Source of the DNA: an uncultured Ignavibacteriota bacterium
Lineage (GTDB): Bacteria; Bacteroidota; Ignavibacteria; Tepidaquicellales; Tepidaquicellaceae
Assembly: GCA_937983305.1 (NCBI GenBank)
Contig: CALKAJ010000152.1
Span: 1-11,049, forward strand
Direction: 5' to 3'
DNA: 11,049 bases
Positions 1 through 7,799 of the stretch are shown here, one piece after another (positions within the stretch are counted from its first letter, which is position 1; every line of letters starts with the position of its first letter). A program made the position numbers and the translations under genes. Under the pieces are notes generated by a model that worked only from the letters and a program-made list of their open reading frames with translations, was not told the origin of the DNA and searched no databases.

Positions 1-45
1 AATCAGATGAATCAAGGTTCAGACAATTTTGCAACTGAGATGAAG

Positions 46-80
46 ATAATTGATAATTGAAAATTGAAAATGGATAATGA
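46..80. repeat. A+T-rich slipped repeat around a stop codon
   Basis: This stretch is built from near-repeats of GATAATTGA and ATTGAAAA followed by ATGGATAATG. Runs of this kind are common as spacer-like insertions between Bacteroidota genes. It contains the TGA at 58-60 that separates an unidentified open frame (1-57) from the Fic fragment, so it probably marks where the N-terminal half of fic was lost. Confidence 0.4.
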
Positions 81-375
81 AACTAAAGATGAAATAGCGG
101 CAAAATATATAGAGATGAATATTGCACATCCTTTTATGGAAGGCAATGGCAGAAGCACCAGAATTTGGTTAGACCTGATATTGAAGAAACGTCTGAAAAA
201 ATGCGTGGATTGGAGTAAAATCGGGAAAGTGGAATATATGAATGCAATGGTGAAAGGTCCCGTAAACATTAGTGTTTTGAAAAAGCTACTTAAAAATGCT
301 TTAACCACAGAGATTGACAGCAGGGAAATGTTTATGAAAGGAATTGACTATTCCTATTATTACGAAGAAAATTAA
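70..375 (+). CDS. Fic family protein, N-terminally truncated (catalytic C-terminal half only)
   Basis: Fic proteins usually transfer AMP from ATP to a hydroxyl side chain of a target protein. The conserved loop HPFMEGNGRSTR is complete at residues 22-33, with the catalytic His, the phosphate-binding EGNGR stretch and the final Arg. The following helices (RIWLDLILKK) and the C-terminal SYYYE ending are typical of short bacterial Fic proteins. Those are usually near 190-200 residues; only about 100 remain here. The same frame is open from base 1 but hits TGA at 58-60, inside an A+T-rich repetitive stretch, and what precedes the stop does not resemble the missing Fic helices. I take the ATG at 70; a TTG at 64 is also possible. 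Fic genes often sit inside type I restriction operons, and the HsdR remnant directly downstream fits that. The product is probably non-functional, since the N-terminal helices of the fold are absent. Family identity is sure; expression is not. Confidence 0.75.
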   Translation: MDNETKDEIAAKYIEMNIAHPFMEGNGRSTRIWLDLILKKRLKKCVDWSKIGKVEYMNAMVKGPVNISVLKKLLKNALTTEIDSREMFMKGIDYSYYYEEN

Positions 376-434
376 AAGAAATAAACGAATCTGAAACAAG
401 AGCGGAACTAATAGATCCATTGTGTGGGAGTTAA
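372..434 (+). pseudogene. hsdR: Remnant of the N-terminus of a type I restriction subunit (HsdR)
   Basis: Read in the frame starting at 372, the DNA gives KEINESETRAELIDP, then LCGS and a stop at 432-434. The string E-x-x-T-R-A-E-L-I-D-P is the signature opening of type I restriction endonuclease R subunits, where it is followed by several hundred residues of nuclease and translocase. Here everything after about residue 16 is missing. The codon where the start should lie is TTA; loss of two bases from an overlapping TAATGAAA would explain this. The position immediately after fic matches the order fic-hsdR in type I loci. After the break, a short open frame (415-537) reading LPPCYKCGKYR and onwards leads to the next gene; I do not recognise it. 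The identification rests on a short but very characteristic motif. Confidence 0.6.
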
Positions 435-547
435 AGAACTGCCGCCCTGTTATAAATGCGGTAAGTATCGGTTATTGGAAGATGCAAAAAATATTTTAGG
501 AGACACTGCAAACATCAACAAATTATTTATGAAATAAAGAGTAAAAA

Positions 548-3500
548 ATGAACCAGAATGTCAGAAATGATAAGCCTTCCTTATCTCCTCTATTAGATGA
601 ATTCCGAATTGCTCTCCAAGATGAAATTGAAGTAGCAAAACGTAATGCTTCAAACAGTGCAATTCCTCTAAGTAATGGTCAAAAAATTGCAGAACGAGCA
701 AGTGCATATCAATATGCCTTCATGATAGATTCTGTTTTAAATACACCTGATGGGACACCGGGCGATCTGATAGTTTCAGGTAAAGCTCCAATAGAAGTAA
801 CGATTGTATCCGTAGAAGGCTTACGCCTTGTATTAAGTATTGGAATCGACTTAGGGCAATTTGTTCCAACAGCACGTCTACAAACTAACCTTACAATTTT
901 AATGAGAAAACTGATTGAACGAATAGAGGTTAATGCCAACTCTCAAAATCCAGCAGCTGAAAGAATGCTTGGGAGTGCTCCTGTAGATGGAAAACCGTAC
1001 AAGATTACTGATAAACCAACGTTAAATGATGAACAATTGAATGCCCTTCAGTCTGCATTAGGGAGAAATCTCACAATAATATGGGGACCACCTGGTACAG
1101 GTAAAACACATACAATTGGGACAATAACAGAATATCTTTATAAGCAATCCCGTTCTGTCCTTCTTGTGTCTCATACAAACATTGCTGTAGATCAAGCAGT
1201 CAAACATGTTGCTAAAACAATCAAGGAGAAGCTTCCAGAAGGCATATTAATACGTATTGGTGAAGTTCGAGATGATGTTCTTCAATCCGATTTCCCTGAT
1301 GTGTTAATTAAAGTCCAAGTAGAACGGCGATCACGTGAACTTATCGAACAAAGAGAAAAATTTATTATTCAAAAACAACTTATCTCTGATGAAATGACTG
1401 CCATACAGGAAGAAATTACGATTGTAGAATGGCTAAAATCTGCAAAAGAAGAAATTGAACTTATTGAATTAAAAAAACTGGATATTGAAAATTTAGAGCA
1501 AGAAAAACAAAAATTAATTGCAAAGCATGATGCCTTAAAAGAACAGCATAGTAACCTATTGGAAATACATAAACACATAGCCAGAATATTGGAACTACAA
1601 AAAATTATATTAACCAAGAAAGAGTATTATTCGAATTTAACAAATAAAATTAATATTTCTCAAAACGAATATGAGCAATTAACAAAAAAAATAGCCTCTC
1701 GCATTGAACTGGCTGAACGAATAAACAAATTTAGAAATGAGAGTAGGGCATTGCCTTCACAAGAAGAGCAGAAAGAGGTTATTTCGGCGTTATCAGTTCA
1801 AATCTTGGATATACGTAAAAAATTTGAAAGTACACAAAACGAATTAAATAAAGCTAATGAACTCTTATCAGCCGCGCAGAATGTAGGCACTATTGGTCGA
1901 GTCATTCGTTTTCTACCAAATCCAGAAAAGCAAAAGGGAATAATAGAAAATCTTTCACATCTTTTTAATACTCAGAATACAGATTTAGAAGAAAAGCAGA
2001 AGATTTTTAATTTTGAGAAAGGTAAACTTGAATATATTGAAAGAATTAATGAGGAGCTAACCAGATACGATTACATAGGCACTATGCCTGTTGAGATCGA
2101 ATTAAAAAAAATCACTGACCAGAAGTTAAAACATCTTTCTGATAAATTAACAGAACTTGTTGAAGAACAAAAAACGTTACAAACATCCTTTCATCAAATT
2201 GAAGATGAAATTGCACAACTCTCAAAGGAATTCGAAGGGGATGTTAAAGAACTTTATATCGGTATTTGTTCGCAACTCCAAATGTTTAAAGAATTACCAA
2301 AATCAATTGAATCAATTGAAGATCAAATTAGTCAAATTGAAAAACAAATAAATAATCAATTATCTCATTTAATTTCAATGATTAATCAATGGGAAGAATT
2401 TAAAGGGGATTCTTCCTTATTGACTGAGCGTTTAAAATTAATTCGTGATGCACATAATACTCTATCAAATAAATTTAAGTCAGTTGATTTAGAATCTCTT
2501 TTGAAAATGCTTTCAACAAAGAAATCAGAAATTCTAAAATTGATCAAACCAATTGATGAGATTGATGCAAAACTTGCTTTAATTGAACGTGAGGTCATAA
2601 ATAAAGCCTCTATTATTGGAGCCACTTTAACAAAGACATATCTGAGTGATGATATTCAAGGCAGAAAATTTGATACAGTTATTCTTGACGAAGCATCCAT
2701 GGCTCCAATTCCTGCTGTATGGTCTGCGGCTATCTTAGCTCAAAATAATTTAATAATCGTAGGTGATTTTAAGCAGTTACCTCCAATTGTCCTATCAAAA
2801 AATGAATCAACTATTAAGTGGTTAGGTAGAGATATTTTTGAAGCTTCAGGACTTAAGGATAAATATGAAAATAATACTGATTTACCCGAATATTTTATTA
2901 AGTTAGTGAAGCAACGTAGAATGCTTCCAGAAATAGCAAAAGTGGCAAACTTATTTTACAACAATGAGCTTCAAAATGTATTTACGACACCTGATCAATA
3001 TGGCGGTTTCCAAAATTTTACCGAATGGTATATAAAGGATTGGCCTCATGATAGCCCTGTCACTCTTATTGATACCGGGCCTTTAAATGCATGGGTCACA
3101 AGTGTTGTGAAGAATGGAAATTCTAGCCGATTAAATTTTCTTTCAGCAACAGTATCAGTCGACATTTCTCAGCAATTATTCTCATCGAGCATAGAAAAAC
3201 GGATAGAAGGAACGTCAAAACGTATTTTAATTATTTCACCTTATCGTGCTCATGCAAAACTCGTGAGTCTATTGTTAAAAAGTCATGCCAACATTCAAGA
3301 TGAAATAGTTGCTGGTACAGCACATAGTTTTCAAGGGTCAGAAGCCGATGTCGTAATTTTTGATATGGTAGTTGATGAACCTCAATTTCGAGTGAATTTA
3401 TTCATCCCAATGTTAGATGAACAGATAAAATGTTTCTTGAATGTGGCTCTTACACGAGCAAAATTCCGTTTATTTATTTTAGGTGATTTTGATTATTGTC

Positions 3501-4480
3501 TAAAACTTGGAAAAAAGGCTTTTATCGGAAGTACCTTAATTCCTTTTCTTTTAAAACAGTTCTCACGTATTGATGCAAGAACTATTATCCCGGATGGTTT
3601 AGCAGCACGTGCTGCTAAAACACAAATGTCAATGCTCGGTGGTGAAATTGATCCTGCTTCAGATAGAATAATTGTAACACAAATCGATTTTTATCGAATT
3701 TTATCAAGCGACATTTCCAGAGCAAAAAATCGTTTAATTATTTATTCGCCATTCATGACACCTGATCGTGTCAGTTTTCTTCTGCCCCAACTTCAAGCCG
3801 CAACAGAGCGCAATGTCCAAATATATGTTATTACGAAAGCTCATTCGGAAAGATCGAATTCGGAATTAATGACAATAAAGAAAATTGAAACTCAACTTTC
3901 AGAAATAGGAATTATTGTAATTCATAAACTTCGAATGCATGAAAAGCTTATTTTTATTGATGAAAATATAACATGGTCTGGCTCGCTTAATCCTTTGAGC
4001 TTTTCAAATACTCAAGAAATTATGGAACGTCGTAATAGCAAAACAGTATTAGCTGATTATTTTAAGATATTGAGGCTGCAAGAGTTACTTGAAGTTCAGA
4101 GTAAACCTGAATCGAAATGCCCAATTTGTGGAAGTGAAATGATTGCTGCTGAAGGAGCAGATGAACCTTATTATTGGCGTTGTTTAAATGACGAATGTTT
4201 CACTCGCGGTATAAATCAACCTTATCCATTTAATGGATTATTAAATTGTGCAAACTGTAATGCGCCTGTTGAGTATGGATATTGGGGTGACTATCCGCAT
4301 TGGCGATGCAAAGAAAATAATAGGCATAGGCAGAAAATATTTAAGTCTCATTTACGTTTGCCTAAAATGGCAGCTCTTGTGCCTAAAAGAGAGAGAAAAA
4401 AACTATGTAGTTTATTAAAAATAGATGATTTTGATGAATACGTGATAAAAACAACATCAGAGAATAGTTTATTTGATTAA
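548..4480 (+). CDS. mkoC: MkoC-like type II Mokosh protein: SF1 helicase, PLD nuclease and zinc ribbons
   Basis: Single-protein anti-phage effector candidate of 1310 residues. SF1/UPF1-like helicase motifs are all visible: Walker A GPPGTGKT (180-187), DEAS (714-717), GDFKQLPP (739-746), the QRR region near 800, GTAHSFQGSEAD (923-933) and VALTRAK (966-972). Between Walker A and DEAS lies a very long Glu/Lys/Gln/Leu-rich insertion (about 250-690), predicted coiled coil. The C-terminal part has a PLD catalytic signature H-x-K-x4-D-x6-G-S-x-N (H1131, K1133, D1138, G1145, S1146, N1148). Two topoisomerase-type zinc ribbons follow (C1191, C1194, C1212, C1217; and C1234, C1237, C1254 with H1260 possible). 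Helicase plus PLD nuclease in one polypeptide defines type II Mokosh (MkoC). Its trigger is not established here; RNA or RNA-DNA binding is inferred from the UPF1-like helicase. The ATG follows an A-rich leader typical of Bacteroidota. The gene is intact and sits in a broken type I restriction locus. Confidence 0.8.
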   Translation: MNQNVRNDKPSLSPLLDEFRIALQDEIEVAKRNASNSAIPLSNGQKIAERASAYQYAFMIDSVLNTPDGTPGDLIVSGKAPIEVTIVSVEGLRLVLSIGIDLGQFVPTARLQTNLTILMRKLIERIEVNANSQNPAAERMLGSAPVDGKPYKITDKPTLNDEQLNALQSALGRNLTIIWGPPGTGKTHTIGTITEYLYKQSRSVLLVSHTNIAVDQAVKHVAKTIKEKLPEGILIRIGEVRDDVLQSDFPDVLIKVQVERRSRELIEQREKFIIQKQLISDEMTAIQEEITIVEWLKSAKEEIELIELKKLDIENLEQEKQKLIAKHDALKEQHSNLLEIHKHIARILELQKIILTKKEYYSNLTNKINISQNEYEQLTKKIASRIELAERINKFRNESRALPSQEEQKEVISALSVQILDIRKKFESTQNELNKANELLSAAQNVGTIGRVIRFLPNPEKQKGIIENLSHLFNTQNTDLEEKQKIFNFEKGKLEYIERINEELTRYDYIGTMPVEIELKKITDQKLKHLSDKLTELVEEQKTLQTSFHQIEDEIAQLSKEFEGDVKELYIGICSQLQMFKELPKSIESIEDQISQIEKQINNQLSHLISMINQWEEFKGDSSLLTERLKLIRDAHNTLSNKFKSVDLESLLKMLSTKKSEILKLIKPIDEIDAKLALIEREVINKASIIGATLTKTYLSDDIQGRKFDTVILDEASMAPIPAVWSAAILAQNNLIIVGDFKQLPPIVLSKNESTIKWLGRDIFEASGLKDKYENNTDLPEYFIKLVKQRRMLPEIAKVANLFYNNELQNVFTTPDQYGGFQNFTEWYIKDWPHDSPVTLIDTGPLNAWVTSVVKNGNSSRLNFLSATVSVDISQQLFSSSIEKRIEGTSKRILIISPYRAHAKLVSLLLKSHANIQDEIVAGTAHSFQGSEADVVIFDMVVDEPQFRVNLFIPMLDEQIKCFLNVALTRAKFRLFILGDFDYCLKLGKKAFIGSTLIPFLLKQFSRIDARTIIPDGLAARAAKTQMSMLGGEIDPASDRIIVTQIDFYRILSSDISRAKNRLIIYSPFMTPDRVSFLLPQLQAATERNVQIYVITKAHSERSNSELMTIKKIETQLSEIGIIVIHKLRMHEKLIFIDENITWSGSLNPLSFSNTQEIMERRNSKTVLADYFKILRLQELLEVQSKPESKCPICGSEMIAAEGADEPYYWRCLNDECFTRGINQPYPFNGLLNCANCNAPVEYGYWGDYPHWRCKENNRHRQKIFKSHLRLPKMAALVPKRERKKLCSLLKIDDFDEYVIKTTSENSLFD

Positions 4481-4526
4481 ATCGATGTTTTCGTTTTAAG
4501 AAAAAATAATGGCTAACAATAAATTC

Positions 4527-4624
4527 CAGTCTGATGCGAACTGCAATCAGGCGACAATTTTACTGCACCTTTGAGTTAAGGCTCAATTTTTTAGAAAGTC
4601 TGTGTCGCAGTTCGCACTGATGAT
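4527..4624. repeat. Long imperfect inverted repeat downstream of mkoC
   Basis: The arms share GCGAACTGC (4536-4544) and GCAGTTCGC (4607-4615), extended outward with mismatches through CTGAT/CACTGATGA. A perfect inner hairpin TTGAG-TTAAGG-CTCAA sits in the middle. The left side is preceded by GGCTAACAA (4511-4519), like the left half of the attC sites further on, but no CGTTA follows the right arm. It may be a degenerate attC of the mkoC unit or a structured 3' end of its transcript. There is no T-run typical of a simple intrinsic terminator directly after the stem. Confidence 0.5.
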
Positions 4625-4735
4625 TTTGTTTTTATCAAACTTCTTTTAAAAATAGTTTGTGAGATGAAGTAACTATCTCTGATAATACAAGCTCAACATC
4701 GTTTTTCGCTTGAAAACTAAAAAAAGGGGCGGGGC

Positions 4736-4813
4736 AACGGCTTATAACACGGGGCATCAAAAATGGGCTTGAAAGGCAGCCCACTTCAGATCGTACCGAA
4801 AACGTTAATTTGC
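4736..4813 (+). other. attC-like recombination site 1 (short form)
   Basis: The left core is AACGGCTTATAACACGG, with TAAC at 4745-4748. The right core is AAAACGTTAATTTGC, with GTTA at 4804-4807, giving 63 bp from TAAC to GTTA. A perfect inner hairpin TGGGCT/AGCCCA (4764-4769 and 4778-4783) lies between them. The outer stem is only partly paired (GGGGCATC against GATCGTACC). The six-base spacer GAAAAC before GTTA matches the spacers of sites 3 and 4. It is the weakest of the four sites. Confidence 0.5.
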
Positions 4814-5297
4814 ATTTTCTTACAAAGGTTGCGAGGTATATTGAGTGGTAAGAAGATATTAGAGAGTAGAAATATTTTTTCCATAGATGGGTTCGTGGGG
4901 AAAATAGGAGAAAGGTGATTTAAAATATTGATTGAGGAATTATGTATTTGATTTTTTAAATAATAATATTTAAGTTTAACCAATATAATACGATAAGTAC
5001 GATTTACCCGAATGACGTTAGCAAGGGTCATCAGGGTTTTGTTAGAAAGGCAGATACTTTTAAACAGTTGATTTAGTTGTATTGAGCGGGATGAGAATTT
5101 ATTGATTGTTATACAAACCATAAATTAAATACGTTACTGTTAAGACTAAAAAGATATTTACGCAATTTATGCTAAAGGAAGCGGAACAGATTAAAAGCCG
5201 GTTAGACCATCTTTATTTTGAATTAATCGTATGATTTAAAATTATTTTTAAATAAACAAATGAGTTACAAACAAAATAAATATATTAGAAAAATTAC

Positions 5298-5330
5298 CGC
5301 CATATGGCGTACATACAATTGTTATATGCC
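5298..5330 (+). other. Palindrome and cassette-start core (right half of an attC) before cassette B
   Basis: A perfect 12-base palindrome CGCCATATGGCG (5298-5309) stands 11 bases before the core GTTATATGCC (5321-5330). The core is the exact reverse complement of the left core of the site at the end of cassette B (6680-6689), which marks it as that cassette's start. No attC left half is recognisable upstream, so the site appears eroded or rearranged, with the palindrome perhaps a residue of its stem. Confidence 0.5.
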
Positions 5331-5365
5331 ATTGTTTCCAAACGTAATAAATCAACCCGAACGAA

Positions 5366-6664
5366 ATGAAGAAAGAATTAAATCACTATATTTACCAAGT
5401 TTCAATTCAAGACTTGGTGAATCGTTATAACAACAGCCAACTTAATCTTGAACCAGATTTTCAGAGAGATTCTGTTTGGACAGCAAAAGACAGGAAAAAA
5501 TTAATTGAAAGTCTAATAAAGAATTATCCTTTACCTGCAATCTTCCTTTATAAAAGAGAGGAAAAAGGTAAAATAATCTATGATGTTATTGACGGCAAAC
5601 AACGACTTGAAACGGTTTTCTTTTTTATGGGAGTTATTCGGGGAAAAAGATTTAGCTTAAAGGCTGAACTAGATGATAACCCAGAAGAAACGATTGAAAT
5701 AGATTGGAATTACTTAAATAAAAAAGGACTTAAAACACTCATTACAGACTATAAGGTTTATACTATTGAGGTTGATGGAACGTTATCCGATATAATAGAA
5801 TTGTTTGTCCGAATTAATTCAACAGGTAAAGCCCTTACGACAGCAGAAAAACAACACGCAAAATATTTCAAAAGTCGATTTCTTAAAACGGCTTCTTACA
5901 TTGCTCAGAGAAATGAAGACTATTTTATTAGTAATGGAATATTAAGCTTTGGACAAATTTCTCGAATGAAACATATTGAACTAATTTGTGAAATTATGAT
6001 TTCAATTGGACAGAAAGATGTTATTAATAAAAAATCTGCAATAGACAGAATAATGGATAAAGGTCTGAAATCATCTCAGCTTTCCAAACTAAAAATAAAA
6101 ACAATAAAAGCTTTAAATCGTGTTGGTACAATGTTTCCGAATCTTTTTGAAACAAGGTTTATACAACTTTCAGATTTTTATGTTCTCGTTGTTCTTATTT
6201 CAAACTACGAAGATGAAGGACTCATTCTCACTGACAAGAAAAGAAATAAACTTGCATTCGATTTATTAGTGAACTTTTCAAATGGGGTAGATATAGTGAG
6301 AGAAAAGCAAAAGAAATTAAAAAATATTGAAGAATCAGAAGGCAGTTATAGCGAATATTTACTAACTGTTCTTTCATCAACAGACGACATATCCCAGCGT
6401 AGAAACAGGTTAAAAATATTAGACGGAATATTACGAAATCTATTTGCAGTTAAGGACAAACAAAGGGGTTTTAGTCAAGAACAACGAAGATTAATTTGGA
6501 ATTCAACCGAAGAAAGAATCTGCACAGTTTGCGGGGAGAAATTAACTTGGGATGATTTTACCATTGATCATATAGACCCGCATAGTCGAGGTGGACGTTC
6601 AATTATTGAAAATGCAAGTCTTATGTGTCGCAGAGACAACTCATCAAAAGGTAACAGAAGATGA
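5366..6664 (+). CDS. DUF262 domain protein with C-terminal HNH nuclease
   Basis: Probable nucleic-acid-cleaving defence protein of 432 residues. The N-terminal DUF262 (ParB/sulfiredoxin-like) domain shows PDFQRDSVW (30-38), a PLPAIFLY strand (56-62) and the DGKQRL loop (76-81), the signatures by which DUF262 binds or hydrolyses nucleotides in GmrSD-type restriction enzymes. A helical middle follows. The C-terminus is an HNH domain: C386-x2-C389, D401-H402, P405, G409-G410, N416, C421 and N425. The usual second Cys of the last CxxC is Asp (D424), so the structural zinc site would be C3D or weakened, while the catalytic DH pair is kept. GmrSD itself carries DUF1524 instead; here a classical HNH replaces it. 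Known relatives restrict modified or foreign DNA; the substrate here is unknown. It is alone in its cassette, starts 44 bases after the cassette start, and an attC-like site begins 13 bases after its stop. Confidence 0.85.
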   Translation: MKKELNHYIYQVSIQDLVNRYNNSQLNLEPDFQRDSVWTAKDRKKLIESLIKNYPLPAIFLYKREEKGKIIYDVIDGKQRLETVFFFMGVIRGKRFSLKAELDDNPEETIEIDWNYLNKKGLKTLITDYKVYTIEVDGTLSDIIELFVRINSTGKALTTAEKQHAKYFKSRFLKTASYIAQRNEDYFISNGILSFGQISRMKHIELICEIMISIGQKDVINKKSAIDRIMDKGLKSSQLSKLKIKTIKALNRVGTMFPNLFETRFIQLSDFYVLVVLISNYEDEGLILTDKKRNKLAFDLLVNFSNGVDIVREKQKKLKNIEESEGSYSEYLLTVLSSTDDISQRRNRLKILDGILRNLFAVKDKQRGFSQEQRRLIWNSTEERICTVCGEKLTWDDFTIDHIDPHSRGGRSIIENASLMCRRDNSSKGNRR

Positions 6665-6676
6665 ACTGGAAAAAAC

Positions 6677-6819
6677 AACGGCATATAACAGCGGCTAAAA
6701 TAAATTGGCTGCATTGTGCTAATAATGAAAATTTATTTTACATTTGAAGTGTGGTTTTCAAAAGAAAATTTGTGCTTCAAAATCGCCAACCTCTTTTTAG
6801 CCGCAAATCGTTAGCTACC
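6677..6819 (+). other. attC-like recombination site 2 (end of cassette B)
   Basis: The left core is AACGGCATATAAC (TAAC 6686-6689) and the right core GTTAGCTACC (GTTA 6810-6813), 128 bp between the outer ends. The next stem is perfect over ten pairs: GCGGCTAAAA (6691-6700) with TTTTAGCCGC (6795-6804). Further in, TTGGC (6705-6709) pairs with GCCAA (6785-6789), and TTTGAAG (6743-6749) with CTTCAAA (6775-6781), the latter enclosing GTTTTC/GAAAAT. The spacer is one base on the left and five on the right, the asymmetry seen in the other sites. Confidence 0.75.
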
Positions 6820-6855
6820 ATTATTTTAGGACAGTGTATAATCAAACAAAATGAC

Positions 6856-7788
6856 ATGGAATTGACAAAAAAAGTAATAGCACCAGCAGCAATAAATTCA
6901 CTGACAGAAGCATTGACTAATATCTATTGGTATAAATCAGAGCTTCGGAGTTTCATAATGAACACAATTAGTGACCCTTCAATTTTATCTAAGCTGAATT
7001 GGGAAGACTATAAACGAAACATCGTGTCGACACTTGTAAATTTCTTAGCACAACATCAAGACACTTATCAAAACGACCTTTTAAAACTCATGAGTGAAGT
7101 GTGCATAATAAATGACTACTCTCATCTTGAGAGAGTTGATGACGGCAAAAAAAAAGCAAAAATTGCCTTAAAATCTGTGGAAGCATTAAGGCAACAAATG
7201 AAAGGACATCAAGACCTTGTTGAACAGCAAAAGAAACAAGAAGAACGAAGAGCAAAAGCTTATGAAAAAACTTTGAAGATAAAAGGTGTTCAGGAACGAC
7301 TTGAAGAAATAAAATTAGAGTTCTATAAACTTGTTGGTTCAACCAACCCACAAACGAGGGGTTTTCAACTTGAAAAAATAATCAAAGATCTTTTTACATT
7401 GTTTGACTTAGATCCGAAAGCGTCTTTTAAAATTACAGGTGAACAAATTGATGGAGCATTTACATTCGAGAATGTTGATTATCTCTTTGAGGGTAAATGG
7501 CAGCAGGACTTAGTAAGCATACAAGACTTGGACGCATTTAGTGGTAAACTAGCAAGGAAGCTTGATAACACACTTGGACTATTTCTTTCAATAAATGGTT
7601 TTTCGGTCGATGCAGTTAAAGCACATTCAACGGGCAGACGACTTATGATACTTATGGACGGCTCAGACATCATGGGTGTTTTAGAAAGTCGAATTGACTT
7701 ATTGCAACTTCTGCTACGGAAACGCAGACATGCTTCTCAGACAGGAAATATTTATCTTAAGTTAAATGAAATCATTACGGGATTGTAA
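6856..7788 (+). CDS. Restriction-endonuclease-like (PD-(D/E)XK fold) protein with helical N-terminus
   Basis: Candidate defence nuclease of 310 residues. The C-terminal part shows the order expected of a PD-(D/E)XK core: a helix with E173 (GFQLEKIIKDLF), then D199 (EQIDGAF), then E212-x-K214 on a strand (YLFEGKW), followed by a helix and the strand LGLFLSING. This arrangement is used by restriction enzymes and Mrr/RES-type nucleases. Residues 1-90 are helical, with an opening (LTEALTNIYWYKSEL) unlike a nuclease; residues 95-160 are charged and probably coiled coil. I do not know a named family for the whole protein. The ATG at 6856 is preferred: the longer frame begins with GTG at 6751 inside the attC-like site, and the ATG lies 45 bases into the cassette. 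It is followed after 11 bases by a HEPN-like gene in the same cassette, so the two are probably co-transcribed and act together. Fold assignment is moderately sure, activity inferred. Confidence 0.7.
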   Translation: MELTKKVIAPAAINSLTEALTNIYWYKSELRSFIMNTISDPSILSKLNWEDYKRNIVSTLVNFLAQHQDTYQNDLLKLMSEVCIINDYSHLERVDDGKKKAKIALKSVEALRQQMKGHQDLVEQQKKQEERRAKAYEKTLKIKGVQERLEEIKLEFYKLVGSTNPQTRGFQLEKIIKDLFTLFDLDPKASFKITGEQIDGAFTFENVDYLFEGKWQQDLVSIQDLDAFSGKLARKLDNTLGLFLSINGFSVDAVKAHSTGRRLMILMDGSDIMGVLESRIDLLQLLLRKRRHASQTGNIYLKLNEIITGL

Positions 7789-7799
7789 ATCGGTAGATA

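Larger units (their letters stand above)
4481..5365. other. 885-base gap without a confident gene; holds inverted repeats and attC-like sites
   Basis: No convincing coding region. From left to right it holds a long imperfect inverted repeat (4527-4624), a small hairpin CAAACT/AGTTTG (4636-4659), an attC-like site (4736-4813), a very A+T-rich stretch (4814-5297), a 12-base palindrome (5298-5309) and a cassette-start core (5321-5330). The piece 4805-5321 would be an ORF-less cassette, since its start (TTAATTTGCATT) resembles the other cassette starts, but no matching attC left half is recognisable at its right end. A minus-strand frame of 111 codons (4786-5121) exists but has no recognisable family and low-complexity Lys/Asn/Ile composition. 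Confidence 0.6.

Noticed and set aside
449..459. GTTATAA as the start core of an mkoC cassette matching the TTATAAC of site 1
   Set aside because: Only seven bases match, the next bases do not pair, and no attC left half lies upstream; chance is likely in A+T-rich DNA, so mkoC is not claimed as a cassette.
415..537. Short frame LPPCYKCGKYR onwards as a small gene
   Set aside because: No start codon in a sensible place, 40 codons only, directly at the hsdR break; probably part of the remnant junction.
4786..5121. Minus-strand frame of 111 codons in the large gap
   Set aside because: Low-complexity Lys/Asn/Ile/Ser composition expected in A+T-rich DNA, no recognisable family, overlaps the attC-like site and runs against all cassette genes.
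5201..5210. GTTAGACCAT as an additional cassette core (it fits GTTRRRY)
   Set aside because: No complementary left core is found before 5321 and no stem can be drawn around it.
6751..6855. GTG start giving a 345-residue form of the nuclease-like protein
   Set aside because: The added 35 residues are encoded by the stem and right core of attC-like site 2, belonging to the previous cassette; the ATG at 6856 lies where other cassette genes start.
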